From Haliscomenobacter sp040401995 (GTDB lineage: Bacteria > Bacteroidota > Bacteroidia > Chitinophagales > Saprospiraceae): a DNA stretch of 64,000 nucleotides. Shown here one piece after another: positions 44,336 to 53,915 of this stretch. The notes below the pieces were generated by a model. It made no database searches. It saw only the letters and a program-made list of their open reading frames with translations, and was not told the DNA's origin. Within the stretch, counting starts at the first letter, position 1; every line of letters starts with the position of its first letter. Made by a program: the position numbers and the translations under genes. Location: the NCBI GenBank assembly GCA_040401995.1, contig JBBANM010000024.1:12787-76786 (forward strand), in the 5' to 3' direction.

Positions 44336-44452
44336 ATGAAAGTCAGAGCATCGGTTAAGAAACGTTCTGTAGATTGTAAGATTGTCCGAAGAAAGGGCAA
44401 GGTGTACATCATTAACAAGAAAAATCCTAAACTGAAGCAACGCCAGGGTTAA
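44336..44452 (+). CDS. rpmJ: Ribosomal protein L36, zinc-free type
   Basis: A 38-residue protein starting MKVRASVKKRSVDCKIVRRK and ending NKKNPKLKQRQG. Of the four zinc ligands of the classical form only C14 remains (S11, N27 and L33 replace the others), so it is of the C-minus type. It lies between infA and rpsM as usual. Confidence 0.97.
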   Translation: MKVRASVKKRSVDCKIVRRKGKVYIINKKNPKLKQRQG

Positions 44453-44494
44453 TTCCTAAGCACGCATCAGTCAAACTTTAAAAGCAGACAGAAG

Positions 44495-44872
44495 ATGGCT
44501 CGTATCGCAGGTATCGATTTGCCTAGAAATAAAAGAGGGGTAATCAGTCTTACTTATATTTATGGAGTAGGAAGTTCTACCGCCAAACACGTGTTGGCTA
44601 AAGTAGGTATTTCTGAGGACATGAAAGTTGAGGAGTGGACGGATGAACACATTCGGGAAATTTCACGCATCATTACGACTGAGTTCAAAACAGAAGGTGA
44701 ACTCAAGTCAGAAGTTGCAATGAATATCAAGCGTTTGCAGGATATTGCTTGTTACCGTGGCTTGCGCCACCGCAAAGGCTTGCCTTTGCGCGGTCAGCGT
44801 ACCAAGACGAACGCTCGTACGCGTAAAGGTCCACGTAAAACTGTGGCCAACAAGAAGAAGGTAACTAAGTAA
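44495..44872 (+). CDS. rpsM: Ribosomal protein S13
   Basis: A 125-residue 30S head protein contacting the P-site tRNA. It starts MARIAGIDLPRNKRGVISLT and contains CYRGLRHRKGLPLRGQRTKT then NARTRKGPRKTVANKKKV. Confidence 0.97.
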   Translation: MARIAGIDLPRNKRGVISLTYIYGVGSSTAKHVLAKVGISEDMKVEEWTDEHIREISRIITTEFKTEGELKSEVAMNIKRLQDIACYRGLRHRKGLPLRGQRTKTNARTRKGPRKTVANKKKVTK

Positions 44873-44938
44873 TCTGTGGCGCTGTTGGGAGCAGCATAAC
44901 GCTCCTAATAGCCTGATCATTTTAATCAAGTCAAGGTA

Positions 44939-45328
44939 ATGGCAAAGGCTAATAAGAAGGTTAAAAAACGGAACGTAAAAGTAGAGGCGGAAGGATATGC
45001 TTACGTCCAGGCTACGTTCAACAACATCATCATTTCTCTTACCAATCGTTCTGGTCAGGTTATTTCCTGGGCATCGGCAGGTAAAGCTGGATTTAAAGGG
45101 TCTAAGAAGAATACGCCATACGCAGCTCAAGTAGCAGCTAACGACGCTTCTAAGCTTGCTTATGAAGCAGGTATGCGGGTGGCTGAGGTTTTTGTTAAAG
45201 GACCGGGATCGGGTCGTGAAGCGGCTATCCGCGCCATCGATGCTTCTGGTATCCGAGTAGTAAGGATCAAAGACGTAACTCCAGTGCCACACAATGGTTG
45301 CCGTCCTCCGAAACGTAGAAGAGTTTAA
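44939..45328 (+). CDS. rpsK: Ribosomal protein S11
   Basis: A 129-residue 30S platform protein. It contains AYVQATFNNIIISLTNRSGQ, VISWASAGKAGFKGSKKNTP and VTPVPHNGCRPPKRRRV. It lies 20 bp before rpsD. Confidence 0.97.
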   Translation: MAKANKKVKKRNVKVEAEGYAYVQATFNNIIISLTNRSGQVISWASAGKAGFKGSKKNTPYAAQVAANDASKLAYEAGMRVAEVFVKGPGSGREAAIRAIDASGIRVVRIKDVTPVPHNGCRPPKRRRV

Positions 45329-45348
45329 TCCAAAGAAAAAGAATCAAC

Positions 45349-45963
45349 ATGGCGAGGTATACTGGTCCTAAGACGAAGAAAGCTAGAACGTTTGGAGAGG
45401 CGATCTACGGATACGACAAAAACTTTGAAAAACGCAAATTTCCTCCAGGTCAGCACGGTGCTACACGCAAACGCCGCCAGCGCTCAGATTATGCTGTCCA
45501 ATTGATGGAAAAGCAAAAAGCAAAATATACTTACGGGGTATTGGAACGCCAATTCCGTAGAACTTTTGAAAGAGCTACCAGTAAGAGTGGGGTAACCGGC
45601 GAAGTATTGCTCCAATTGTTGGAAGCACGTTTGGACAACGTTGTTTACCGCATGGGCTTGTCGCCTACGCGCAACGGCGCTCGTCAGCTGGTTTCACACA
45701 AGCATATCTTAGTGAATGGAGTGTTGACCAACATTCCTTCATACTCGCTTCGCCCAGGCGACGCAATATCGGTACGGGGTCGTTCTCAGGAAATGGGCAT
45801 CATCAAGGACAGCGTTACCGCTCGTGCTAATGATGTACGCAAATTCTCTTGGATCGAATTCAACCAAGACAAACTCGAAGGTCGTTTCCTTGATTATCCT
45901 TCCCGTGATAGCATCCCGGAGAAAATCAACGAACAGCTGATCGTCGAATTATACTCGAAATAA
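45349..45963 (+). CDS. rpsD: Ribosomal protein S4
   Basis: A 204-residue primary 16S binder with an S4 domain (ARLDNVVYRMGLSPTRNGAR, then QLVSHKHILVNGVLTNIPSY). The zinc-free form: no N-terminal cysteines. It precedes rpoA by 143 bp. Confidence 0.97.
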   Translation: MARYTGPKTKKARTFGEAIYGYDKNFEKRKFPPGQHGATRKRRQRSDYAVQLMEKQKAKYTYGVLERQFRRTFERATSKSGVTGEVLLQLLEARLDNVVYRMGLSPTRNGARQLVSHKHILVNGVLTNIPSYSLRPGDAISVRGRSQEMGIIKDSVTARANDVRKFSWIEFNQDKLEGRFLDYPSRDSIPEKINEQLIVELYSK

Positions 45964-46106
45964 CCACTCCTACCAGGCAGTTTTGGCAGCTCGTGTTCAC
46001 GGCTGCCTAAACTGTTTTGTAGGTTATAGTGTTTTTAAACGCGCCAGTTTTTGCTGGGCATGAGACCGCGGTCTTGTTTTCTTCTATCAAAGTTCATTTT
46101 CAGCAT

Positions 46107-47105
46107 ATGAGCATTCTCAATTTCCAGAAGCCTGATAAGATTGTAATGCAAAAGTCCAACGATTTCGAAGGACTCTTTGAATTCAAACCCCTGGAGCCGG
46201 GCTTCGGCCAAACCGTTGGCAATTCGTTGCGCCGGGTATTGCTCTCTTCCCTGGAAGGCTATGCCATCTCCGCAGTGCGGATCGCTGGTGTAGACCACGA
46301 ATTCGGCTCCATTCGTGGTGTTGTAGAAGACGTGGTGGAAATTATCCTCAACCTCAAACAGGTAAGGTTGAAAAAAGTTGGCGGCGATGATGACCTCTCC
46401 TCCGAGAAAGTCTACCTCACCATCAACGGCAAGGAAGAATTTCGTGCCAAAGCCATCGAAGAGCAGACTAATGTATTCAAGGTGATGAACCCTGATCTGT
46501 TGATCTGTACTATGGAGCCTTTTGTCAACCTAGAAGTGGAATTTACCATCTCAAAGGGCAGAGGTTACGTACCAGCTGATGAAAACCTACCAAAGGATGC
46601 GCCCATTGGCGTTATTCCCGTAGATGCCATCTATACGCCGATCAAGAACGTTTCTTACCGCGTGGAAAACACCCGTGTTGGTCAACGTACCGACTACGAA
46701 AAACTGACCATCGAAGTAAGAACCGACGGTACGATTCACCCGGAAGAGGCCATCAAAGAAGCTTCGCGGATCATGATCCAACACTTGATGTTGATCACCG
46801 ACGAAAACATTACTTTCGATGATGCTTCAAGCCGTGAAGACAACATCGTGGACGAGCACATCCTCCACATGCGCAAACTACTCAAAACTTCTTTGGAAGA
46901 TTTGGATCTATCGGTTCGCGCTTACAACTGTTTGAAAGCTGCCAAAATCAATACCTTGGCAGAATTGGTACACTACGATACGCACGAGTTGTTGAAATTC
47001 CGCAACTTTGGTAAGAAATCGTTGGTAGAAATCGAAGAACTGCTTCAGGAAAAAGGCTTGACCTTTGGAATGGATCTTTCTAAATACAAACTCGACGAAG
47101 AGTAA
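46107..47105 (+). CDS. rpoA: RNA polymerase alpha subunit
   Basis: A 332-residue subunit. The N-terminal dimerisation domain contains GFGQTVGNSLRRVLLSSLEG and the C-terminal UP-element/activator domain contains SVRAYNCLKAAKINTLAELV and LLKFRNFGKKSLVEIEELL. The start at MSILNFQKPDKIVMQ was chosen; the upstream extension is unlike any RpoA. Confidence 0.97.
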   Translation: MSILNFQKPDKIVMQKSNDFEGLFEFKPLEPGFGQTVGNSLRRVLLSSLEGYAISAVRIAGVDHEFGSIRGVVEDVVEIILNLKQVRLKKVGGDDDLSSEKVYLTINGKEEFRAKAIEEQTNVFKVMNPDLLICTMEPFVNLEVEFTISKGRGYVPADENLPKDAPIGVIPVDAIYTPIKNVSYRVENTRVGQRTDYEKLTIEVRTDGTIHPEEAIKEASRIMIQHLMLITDENITFDDASSREDNIVDEHILHMRKLLKTSLEDLDLSVRAYNCLKAAKINTLAELVHYDTHELLKFRNFGKKSLVEIEELLQEKGLTFGMDLSKYKLDEE

Positions 47106-47112
47106 AATCTAG

Positions 47113-47152
47113 CTTGGGGAGTGTCTTTTACGCTCCCCAAGTTATGTTTTTT
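47113..47152 (+). terminator. Hairpin after rpoA
   Basis: CTTGGGGAG pairs with CTCCCCAAG around an 11-nt loop, followed by TTATGTTTTTT. It lies in the unusually long 203-bp gap before rplQ, so rplQ may be transcribed partly on its own. Confidence 0.65.
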
Positions 47153-47308
47153 CATAGCTTCCCAATAGGGTAGTAGCATGTGAAACCGCCAATGTTGGCT
47201 CAGGATGGTTTCCTATTTATTTATCTTTTACAATAACCAGCGACAAACGAACGGCCAACTGTTCATCATGTTTTGTCAGCGGTGTTGCGACGTTACTTTT
47301 AATACCCA

Positions 47309-47878
47309 ATGAGACACGGGAAGAAGCACAACCACCTAGGGCGGAAATCAGAACACCGCCACGCATTGCTCAAAAACCTGAGCATTGCATTGATCACCTA
47401 CAAGCGCATCACCACTACTTTGGCTAAAGCTAAAGCATTGCGTGTACATGCCGAGCCGCTGATCACCAAATCTAAAGACGATACGACTCACAACCGTCGT
47501 GTAGTATTTAGCTACCTCCAAAACAAAGAAGCCATCAAAGAACTTTTTGGCGTCGTTAGAGAGAAAATTGCTGATCGCCCAGGCGGTTATCTACGTATCA
47601 TCAAAATTGGTCACCGGAAAAGTGATGGCGCTGAAATGGCCATGATCGAATTCGTTGACTTCAACGAGGTGTACAACTTGGATGGCAGCGGTAAAACAGC
47701 TAAGAAATCTCGCCGTCGTCGCGGTACTAGCGGAAAAGGTAAATCTACCGATACTGCTGCTGTTGCAACGGAAACCGTCGTTGACGATGTTGCAGAAACA
47801 GTGATCGAAGATTATCCAGTCGATGAGCCTGATGCTGCTGACGAAGCTACTGAAGAAAGCAAAGAGGAAAATCAGTAA
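47309..47878 (+). CDS. rplQ: Ribosomal protein L17 with acidic C-terminal tail
   Basis: The core starts MRHGKKHNHLGRKSEHRHAL and continues LITKSKDDTTHNRRVVFSYL and GGYLRIIKIGHRKSDGAEMA (to about residue 125). A basic KKSRRRRGTSGKGKS linker and an acidic, Ala/Val/Asp/Glu-rich tail of about 45 residues follow, making it 189 residues against about 120 in the usual form. Confidence 0.95.
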   Translation: MRHGKKHNHLGRKSEHRHALLKNLSIALITYKRITTTLAKAKALRVHAEPLITKSKDDTTHNRRVVFSYLQNKEAIKELFGVVREKIADRPGGYLRIIKIGHRKSDGAEMAMIEFVDFNEVYNLDGSGKTAKKSRRRRGTSGKGKSTDTAAVATETVVDDVAETVIEDYPVDEPDAADEATEESKEENQ

Positions 47879-47898
47879 TGATTTGCTCAACCATATCA

Positions 47899-47938
47899 AA
47901 AAAAGGCGGTACTTCCCTGGAAGTGTCGCCTTTTTTTT
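47899..47938 (+). terminator. Terminator after rplQ
   Basis: AAGGCGGTACTTCC pairs with GGAAGTGTCGCCTT (two central mismatches), followed by eight T residues. It ends the ribosomal transcription unit. Confidence 0.85.
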
Positions 47939-47992
47939 GGCTAGATAGGTACTTGGATTCAAAAAAATAGGAATTATTTGCTGGTATCGTCT

Positions 47993-48000
47993 TATTTTTG
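47993..48000 (+). promoter_or_regulatory. Possible -7 box of a carA promoter
   Basis: TATTTTTG matches TAnnTTTG 64 nt before carA and lies just after the rplQ terminator. No TTG with the right spacing was found. Confidence 0.4.
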
Positions 48001-48064
48001 TGCCCCGAAGCAAATATTCCGAAAATCTAATTTTTTCACACCCAAACGAAACAAAGACCAAGCG

Positions 48065-49189
48065 ATGAGCGAAGAAAAAGAGTATTCCATCGTTCCCGAA
48101 TCTCAACCAGCTGTCTTGCTTTTGGAAGACGGAACCATTTTTCATGGTAAAGCCATTGGTAAGATCGGATCGACGATTGGGGAAATTTGTTTCAATACCG
48201 GGATGACCGGTTATCAGGAGGTTTTTACAGACCCTTCTTACTATGGCCAGTTATTGGTGACTACCAACGCCCATATTGGTAACTATGGCACCAAAGATGC
48301 CGATGTTGAATCGCGCAGCATAAAAATTTCTGGCCTGATCTGTAAAAACTTTACTGTGACCTACTCGCGGATCTTAGCCGATCAGTCCATTCAAGAATAT
48401 TTTGAATCAGAAGGTTTGGTAGGCATCTCCGATGTTGATACCCGCGCCATTGTACGGCACATTCGCGCCAAAGGGGCAATGAACGGGATCATCTCCTCTG
48501 AAGAGCTCAACATTGCTGTCTTGAAGAAAAAATTAGCCAAAGCGCCTTCCATGGATGGTTTGGAACTAGCTACCGCGGTAAGCACCAAAGAAGCTTATCA
48601 CGTTGGTAACCCAGAGGCTAAATACCGAGTAGCTGTTATGGATTATGGCATCAAGAAACACATTCTGGAGTACCTATCGGAACGCGGTTGCTACCTCAAA
48701 GTTTTTCCAGCCCAAACACCCATGGAAACCATCAATGAATTCCAACCCGATGGTTACTTTTTGTCAAATGGCCCTGGTGATCCTGCGGCTATGGGGTATG
48801 CCATCAAAACGGCTAAGGCCATTTTGAAAGAAGAAAAACCTTTGTTTGGAATCTGTCTTGGCCACCAATTGCTGGCCTTGGCGTTGGATGTTCCTACTTA
48901 CAAAATGCACCATGGTCACCGCGGGATTAATCACCCAGTGAAAAACTTGGTCACCGGTCATTGTGAAATTACGAGCCAAAACCACGGTTTTGCCGTTGAC
49001 CCCGAAGTATTGAGATCGAAAGTAGGCGAGATTGAAATCACCCACCTCAACCTCAACGACGACACCATTGAAGGGATTAAAGTACTTGGGAAAAAAGCTT
49101 TTTCCGTACAATATCACCCCGAAGCGGCTCCAGGGCCTCATGATGCTCGTTACCTATTTGATCAGTTTATAAATTTAATGGAGAATTAA
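48065..49189 (+). CDS. carA: Carbamoyl-phosphate synthase small subunit
   Basis: The glutaminase subunit that feeds ammonia to CarB for arginine and pyrimidine synthesis. The 374-residue protein starts MSEEKEYSIVPESQ. It has LEDGTIFHGKAIG at the N-domain and the class I amidotransferase triad: Cys in FGICLGHQLLALAL, and His/Glu in SVQYHPEAAPGPHD. carB is not adjacent in this window. Confidence 0.95.
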   Translation: MSEEKEYSIVPESQPAVLLLEDGTIFHGKAIGKIGSTIGEICFNTGMTGYQEVFTDPSYYGQLLVTTNAHIGNYGTKDADVESRSIKISGLICKNFTVTYSRILADQSIQEYFESEGLVGISDVDTRAIVRHIRAKGAMNGIISSEELNIAVLKKKLAKAPSMDGLELATAVSTKEAYHVGNPEAKYRVAVMDYGIKKHILEYLSERGCYLKVFPAQTPMETINEFQPDGYFLSNGPGDPAAMGYAIKTAKAILKEEKPLFGICLGHQLLALALDVPTYKMHHGHRGINHPVKNLVTGHCEITSQNHGFAVDPEVLRSKVGEIEITHLNLNDDTIEGIKVLGKKAFSVQYHPEAAPGPHDARYLFDQFINLMEN

Positions 49190-49232
49190 TGAGCATTACG
49201 CCTCGCTTGCCGCTTGGCATGCTTATATTTCG

Positions 49233-49270
49233 CCTTAGGAACGGTTAAACAATAAATTACCACTTTATCC
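49233..49270. repeat. Dispersed GGTTAAACAATAAA repeat, copy 1
   Basis: CTTAGGAACGGTTAAACAAT followed by AAATTACCACTTTATCCTT resembles 57703-57741. It lies in the carA-eno gap, where other inverted segments (CAATTTATTATT near 49372) also occur. Confidence 0.5.
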
Positions 49271-49427
49271 TTGCGCTTTCGCCGCCACTCTTCCTATCTT
49301 TTTCGTGGCAATGCCCCACATTGCGCCTTAAAAGATAGTCGATTGGCAGCAAAATAGCGGCGGCTAAAATGTCAATTTATTATTCACCCGTTCCTCATAC
49401 GATTATCCAACGAAAACACAACAACAA

Positions 49428-50717
49428 ATGAGTACCATCGTCGATGTTCATGCCCGGCAAATTCTCGATTCCCGTGGTAATCCTACGGTAGAGGTTGAAG
49501 TAATGACCGAAAGTGGTTATTTTGGCCGTGCTGCCGTTCCTTCTGGCGCTTCAACTGGCAAACACGAAGCCGTTGAATTGCGAGATGACGATAAAGACCG
49601 TTACCTCGGAAAAGGGGTATTGAGAGCGGTAGAAAATGTCAACGACATCATTGCCGACGAACTGCTTGGCATTGAAGTAACCGAACAGGTTTATATCGAC
49701 AAACTGTTGTTGGAACTGGACGGCACCGAAAACAAGTCTAAATTGGGCGCTAACGCCATTCTTGGTGTTTCGCTTGCAGTTGCCAAAGCTGCTGCCGATG
49801 CTTGCGAGCAACCTTTATACCGCTACATCGGCGGGGTGAATGCCGCTACCTTGCCGGTACCCATGATGAACATCATCAATGGCGGTTCTCATGCCGATAA
49901 CAGCATCGACTTCCAGGAGTTCATGATCATGCCCGTTGGCGCTCCTACTTTTTACGAAGCCATCCGCATGGGTGCTGAAATTTTTCACCACCTCAAAAGC
50001 GTGTTGAAGAAAAACGGCTATTCTACCAACGTAGGCGACGAAGGTGGTTTTGCACCGAACATCAAATCTAACGACGAAGCGATCCAAACCATCTTGAAAG
50101 CGATCGAAGTTGCTGGCTACCGCCCAGGCGAAGACGTGATGATTGCCATGGATGCTGCAGCTTCTGAGTTCTACAATGAAGAAGAAAAAGTATACCACTT
50201 CAAAAAATCTACTGGCGATAAACTGACCGGCGCTGAAATGATCGGCTACTGGAAAGAGTGGGTCAACAAATACCCCATCTTCAGCATCGAAGACGGTTTG
50301 GCCGAAGACGATTGGGACAACTGGATCGGGATGACCAAAGAATTGGGCAGCAAAATCCAGATTGTCGGCGACGACTTTTTTGTAACCAATACCAAGCGTC
50401 TACGCCAAGGTATCGACAAAGGCGCTGCTAACTCAATCTTGGTGAAGGTGAACCAAATTGGCTCGCTGACAGAAACCATCCAGGCAGTAGAAATGGCTCA
50501 CCGTGCCGGCTACACCAGCGTGATGAGCCACCGTTCAGGCGAAACTGAAGATACCACCATTGCGGATCTTTCAGTAGCCTTGAACACCGGCCAGATCAAA
50601 ACTGGTTCTATGTCGCGTACCGATCGGATCGCAAAATACAACCAGTTGTTGCGCATCGAAGAAGAACTCGACGAAGCAGCAATCTACCCAGGAAGAAGCA
50701 TCCTGAAACGCAAATAA
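49428..50717 (+). CDS. eno: Enolase
   Basis: A glycolytic enzyme converting 2-phosphoglycerate to phosphoenolpyruvate. The 429 residues contain ARQILDSRGNPTVEVEV, the acid/base region GDEGGFAPN, metal ligands in IAMDAAASEFY and SIEDGLAEDDW, and the signature LVKVNQIGSLTETIQAVEMA with SHRSGETEDT. The length is standard. Confidence 0.98.
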   Translation: MSTIVDVHARQILDSRGNPTVEVEVMTESGYFGRAAVPSGASTGKHEAVELRDDDKDRYLGKGVLRAVENVNDIIADELLGIEVTEQVYIDKLLLELDGTENKSKLGANAILGVSLAVAKAAADACEQPLYRYIGGVNAATLPVPMMNIINGGSHADNSIDFQEFMIMPVGAPTFYEAIRMGAEIFHHLKSVLKKNGYSTNVGDEGGFAPNIKSNDEAIQTILKAIEVAGYRPGEDVMIAMDAAASEFYNEEEKVYHFKKSTGDKLTGAEMIGYWKEWVNKYPIFSIEDGLAEDDWDNWIGMTKELGSKIQIVGDDFFVTNTKRLRQGIDKGAANSILVKVNQIGSLTETIQAVEMAHRAGYTSVMSHRSGETEDTTIADLSVALNTGQIKTGSMSRTDRIAKYNQLLRIEEELDEAAIYPGRSILKRK

Positions 50718-50727
50718 GAGAGTCTGT

Positions 50728-50760
50728 CGACCTACCGTCGTTTTTTCGGTGGTAGGTCGG
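50728..50760 (+). terminator. Hairpin after eno
   Basis: CGACCTACC pairs with GGTAGGTCG around a 14-nt loop containing TTTTTT. There is no long T-tract after the stem, so terminator function is uncertain. Confidence 0.45.
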
Positions 50761-50810
50761 CGCTTTCAAAGCAAAAATCTTTAACTTACGCCAAAATAAT
50801 CTTTGGCACG

Positions 50811-51116
50811 ATGAGTAACCTCCTGCAATCTTTGTTCAGCTACGTTCCAGCACCGTTGCGCAACCGGTACATTTTTGTATTGGCGGTATTTTTCTTTTGG
50901 ATGATCTTCATTGACAAACACGATGTCATTACCCAGTGGCGCCTCCAGCACACCCTGGACAAACTGCAAAAAGACAAAGCGTACTATTCCAAAAAAATCC
51001 AAGAAGCCGAACGCGAACGCAAAAACCTGGAAAAAAACGGCGAGCAATACGGCCGGGAGCGCTACTACATGAAAGAAGAAGGCGAAGATGTTTTCATCAT
51101 CGAAGAAGAAAAATAA
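50811..51116 (+). CDS. DivIC/FtsB-like septum formation initiator
   Basis: A 101-residue single-pass membrane protein: a short cytoplasmic N-terminus, a TM helix (residues 21-36, FVLAVFFFWMIFID) and a coiled coil (TLDKLQKDKAYYSKKIQEAE), ending with YYMKEEGEDVFIIEEE. This is the layout of FtsB/DivIC proteins that link division enzymes at midcell. Its position after eno is also seen for ftsB in many bacteria. Confidence 0.85.
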   Translation: MSNLLQSLFSYVPAPLRNRYIFVLAVFFFWMIFIDKHDVITQWRLQHTLDKLQKDKAYYSKKIQEAERERKNLEKNGEQYGRERYYMKEEGEDVFIIEEEK

Positions 51117-51158
51117 TTTTCCAACATCAACCCATTCGCGGCTAAACACAAATGCCCT

Positions 51159-52040
51159 ATGTCAGTTCTCGTCAATAAGGATTCCAAAGTCATAGTACAA
51201 GGCTTTACGGGTAAAGAAGGTACGTTCCACGCTGAACAGATGATTGAATATGGCACCCAATTGGTGGGCGGTGTTACACCTGGCAAAGGAGGCGAAACCC
51301 ACTTGGGTCGTCCGGTTTTTGACACCGTTGCTCAAGCTGTACAACAAGCCGGTGCCGATGTATCGGTTATTTTTGTACCCCCTGCTTTTGCTGCCGACGC
51401 CATTATGGAAGCTGCTGATGCTGGCATCAAAGTCATCATTTGCATCACCGAAGGTATTCCGGTACAAGACATGGTGAAAGTAAAAGCTTACATCAACGAT
51501 TACGATACCCGCTTGATCGGGCCAAACTGTCCGGGCGTCATCACACCAGGAGAAGCAAAATGCGGCATCATGCCTGGTTTTATTCACCGCACCGGAAGCA
51601 TCGGCATCGTTTCTCGCTCTGGCACCTTAACCTACGAAGCGGTTGACCAAGTTACCAAAGCTGGCTTAGGCCAATCTACTTGTATTGGTATCGGCGGTGA
51701 CCCGATCGTGGGTACCACGACCAAAGAAGCAGTAGAATTGTTGATGAACGACCCACAAACAGAAGGCATCATCATGATTGGTGAAATTGGCGGCGGTATG
51801 GAAGCCGAAGCAGCGCATTACATCAAAGAATTTGGTACCAAGCCAGTTGTTGGGTTTATCGCGGGACAAACAGCGCCTAAAGGCCGTAAAATGGGTCACG
51901 CCGGCGCTATCATCGGCGGGGCTGACGATACCGCGGAAGCCAAAATGAAAATCATGGCAGAGTGCGGCATCCACGTGGTGAGCTCTCCGGCTACGATTGG
52001 CGAAACCATGAAGAAAGCGCTGGAAGCAGCAAAGAAATAG
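51159..52040 (+). CDS. sucD: Succinyl-CoA synthetase alpha subunit
   Basis: A TCA-cycle enzyme subunit that carries the phosphohistidine. The 293 residues include the CoA-binding Rossmann motif VIVQGFTGKEGTFHAEQMIE, CPGVITPGEAKCGIMPGFIH and the active-site KMGHAGAIIGG. The sucC gene is not adjacent. Confidence 0.97.
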   Translation: MSVLVNKDSKVIVQGFTGKEGTFHAEQMIEYGTQLVGGVTPGKGGETHLGRPVFDTVAQAVQQAGADVSVIFVPPAFAADAIMEAADAGIKVIICITEGIPVQDMVKVKAYINDYDTRLIGPNCPGVITPGEAKCGIMPGFIHRTGSIGIVSRSGTLTYEAVDQVTKAGLGQSTCIGIGGDPIVGTTTKEAVELLMNDPQTEGIIMIGEIGGGMEAEAAHYIKEFGTKPVVGFIAGQTAPKGRKMGHAGAIIGGADDTAEAKMKIMAECGIHVVSSPATIGETMKKALEAAKK

Positions 52041-52060
52041 ATTTTATCTTTTTGTAGGGA

Positions 52061-52146
52061 AAGCGTCTGTTTGGATGGCTGATGGGAAAGTGCAGAAACG
52101 CATGAATTTTCATGGGCTAGTCTGGGCAGACGCTTTTTTTGTTCAG
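52061..52146 (+). terminator. Possible terminator after sucD
   Basis: AAGCGTCTG (52061-52069) pairs with CAGACGCTT (from 52127), followed by seven T residues. The loop is long (about 57 nt) and could hold a second small stem. Confidence 0.5.
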
Positions 52147-52249
52147 CAGTAGGATCAGCGCTATATGAGCATATTCGCAACGAAATGTGTATTGTGTAGA
52201 CCAACGCCAATGATCCGATTGCTTCAACGATTTCGAGGTTTGAGTTGTA
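52140..52249. repeat. Scar: inverted-repeat element remnant plus phosphoesterase gene fragment
   Basis: The segment to about 52187 resembles the middle of the 162-bp element at 54926 (AGCGCTATATGAGCATATTC against AGCGCTACATGAGCATTTTT). The next 60 bp (52189-52249) match the 3' end of the phosphoesterase gene at 54846-54906 (ACCAACGCCAATGATCCGAT). It shows that this stretch was duplicated or rearranged. Confidence 0.7.
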
Positions 52250-52273
52250 ATTTGGGAAAGGATAAGGCTCTAT

Positions 52274-53794
52274 TCAATCAAAATCCTTCTCTTCGTCATA
52301 ATCCACCAAATACGTTCGGATTTCGACGCCATCTATTGTCTCTACTTCCTCTTGTACGGGTGGGGGATAACGCAGGTTATTGGGGCAAAAAACGAGGTAT
52401 ACTGCTTTGCTTAAGCCCAAGCGCGAGGCATAATAGGCCAATTGGTTTTTGCCCTTTTCAAACTGGGCAAAACCATAATACTTCTTGGCTTCTACGATGA
52501 ACTCTCTTCCCTTGATATTCAACAACAAATCACTTTTTCCCAATCCAGTATTGGCTTCGCGGTAACTTTTGCCACCGGTTTGCTGCACAAACGCTGCCAA
52601 AAAAGTCTCAAAGCTATAAATCAGTCCAGCCTCTTTGATGCTCGTGAATTTACCCTGTTCATCTTTTTCTCGAAATACGCCAAATCCCCTGCGCTTTGCA
52701 TATGCCTTGTAGGAATCAATCAACAAGTCGAAATTGAGTTGCCCGTCTGGTAGGAAAAAATCAGCGGCATATATCGTTCCACTGATGCGCTCTTTCTCCC
52801 CATTGGTGTAAGGATAAAACACATCGTGCAGGCGTTTTTTGTAATAGGGTACCCAAAATTGCACGTTGCCGCCTTCTCCTTTACGGATCAAACCATTGGT
52901 ATGCAAAACTTTGATGGCTTCGCGGTCAATGCGGAAAGGAATTTCAATATCTGTAAACAACAAGGATTCAATGAACGGACGAAATGCCCTGGCCTGCTTG
53001 AGGATGTTTGCGAAGTTTTTGTCGATGGCCTCCGTCAGGTACCATTCTTCTACCGCCAAATAGTCTTGGTAATTGATCAGTGCTTTGTCTTTATTCCGAG
53101 TCACCAATTGGTAGGCAAACCCGTTAACCAAACCCGGCTGGTTGGCGGTAATCTCGCTGATTTTTTGAATGACCACAGGCTCAAAATGCTGCCCAGTTTC
53201 CAGTTGGTGTTGCTGAAGGAGCTCTACTGTTTCTACATCCGTGAAGTAGGGTACATTCAGGTTATCGGCAATATTGAATGGGCTGGCATTGTCTTCGGCT
53301 ATCCCAACAATATTGCTTACACCTACTAGAATCACACTTTTTAAACAATGTTCTTGGCGGGAATGGTACAAATTGCGAATGGTGTGTAGGAATTGGCCAA
53401 AAAGATCGGGGTTGAGTCCTTCTACTTCGTCAAAAATGAGTACTACTTTACCTGCACTTTGTTGTTGGACAGCAACTGAAAAATCACTATAGGAATGCAC
53501 GACTCCTAAATTGTAGCCCATTTTTTGAAAAGCAGCAACCAACTCCGCCAACAACGATTGCTGGGTCGTCCCTTTGTAGTTTTCAAAATTAAACTGAGAC
53601 ACTTTATATCCCGTTTGGGTTAAACGCTCATTCAATTGTCTGAAATACGTACTCTTCCCGGTCTGACGCGGCGCCCAAATCGTGAAATACCGATCCCCTT
53701 CTACCAGATTTAATCCTGTTTGAAGAAGATCCTCCCGGTACAACGTGTAGTGTTGCTCCGGGAAGTTCGGCCCCGAAGTATTGAAATAACGCAT
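52274..53794 (-). CDS. AAA-ATPase fused to PD-(D/E)xK nuclease-like domain
   Basis: The start at MRYFNTSGPNFPEQHYTLYR is preferred to a TTG or ATG 20 codons upstream, since this is the usual start of the family. The 506-residue protein has Walker A WAPRQTGKST (about residues 40-49) and Walker B VVLIFDEVEGL, then a winged-helix-like middle, and a C-terminal domain with GLGKSDLLLNIKGREFIVEA, where D and E-x-K (EAKKYYG) resemble a PD-(D/E)xK core. Such proteins are multi-copy in Bacteroidota and cyanobacteria, with unproven function. The scar of duplicated sequence next to it suggests a mobile history. Confidence 0.8.
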   Translation of the reverse strand: MRYFNTSGPNFPEQHYTLYREDLLQTGLNLVEGDRYFTIWAPRQTGKSTYFRQLNERLTQTGYKVSQFNFENYKGTTQQSLLAELVAAFQKMGYNLGVVHSYSDFSVAVQQQSAGKVVLIFDEVEGLNPDLFGQFLHTIRNLYHSRQEHCLKSVILVGVSNIVGIAEDNASPFNIADNLNVPYFTDVETVELLQQHQLETGQHFEPVVIQKISEITANQPGLVNGFAYQLVTRNKDKALINYQDYLAVEEWYLTEAIDKNFANILKQARAFRPFIESLLFTDIEIPFRIDREAIKVLHTNGLIRKGEGGNVQFWVPYYKKRLHDVFYPYTNGEKERISGTIYAADFFLPDGQLNFDLLIDSYKAYAKRRGFGVFREKDEQGKFTSIKEAGLIYSFETFLAAFVQQTGGKSYREANTGLGKSDLLLNIKGREFIVEAKKYYGFAQFEKGKNQLAYYASRLGLSKAVYLVFCPNNLRYPPPVQEEVETIDGVEIRTYLVDYDEEKDFD

Positions 53795-53915
53795 TTGCGG
53801 TTTATTTGGGCTAAAAATACAAAAATCTAGTGAGAGCTGAGTGGATAGCTGCAATGCCAGCCAATCTTCACAATAATTTAAACTCCCATTCTCCCGTTTT
53901 CACTTCCCGAATTTT

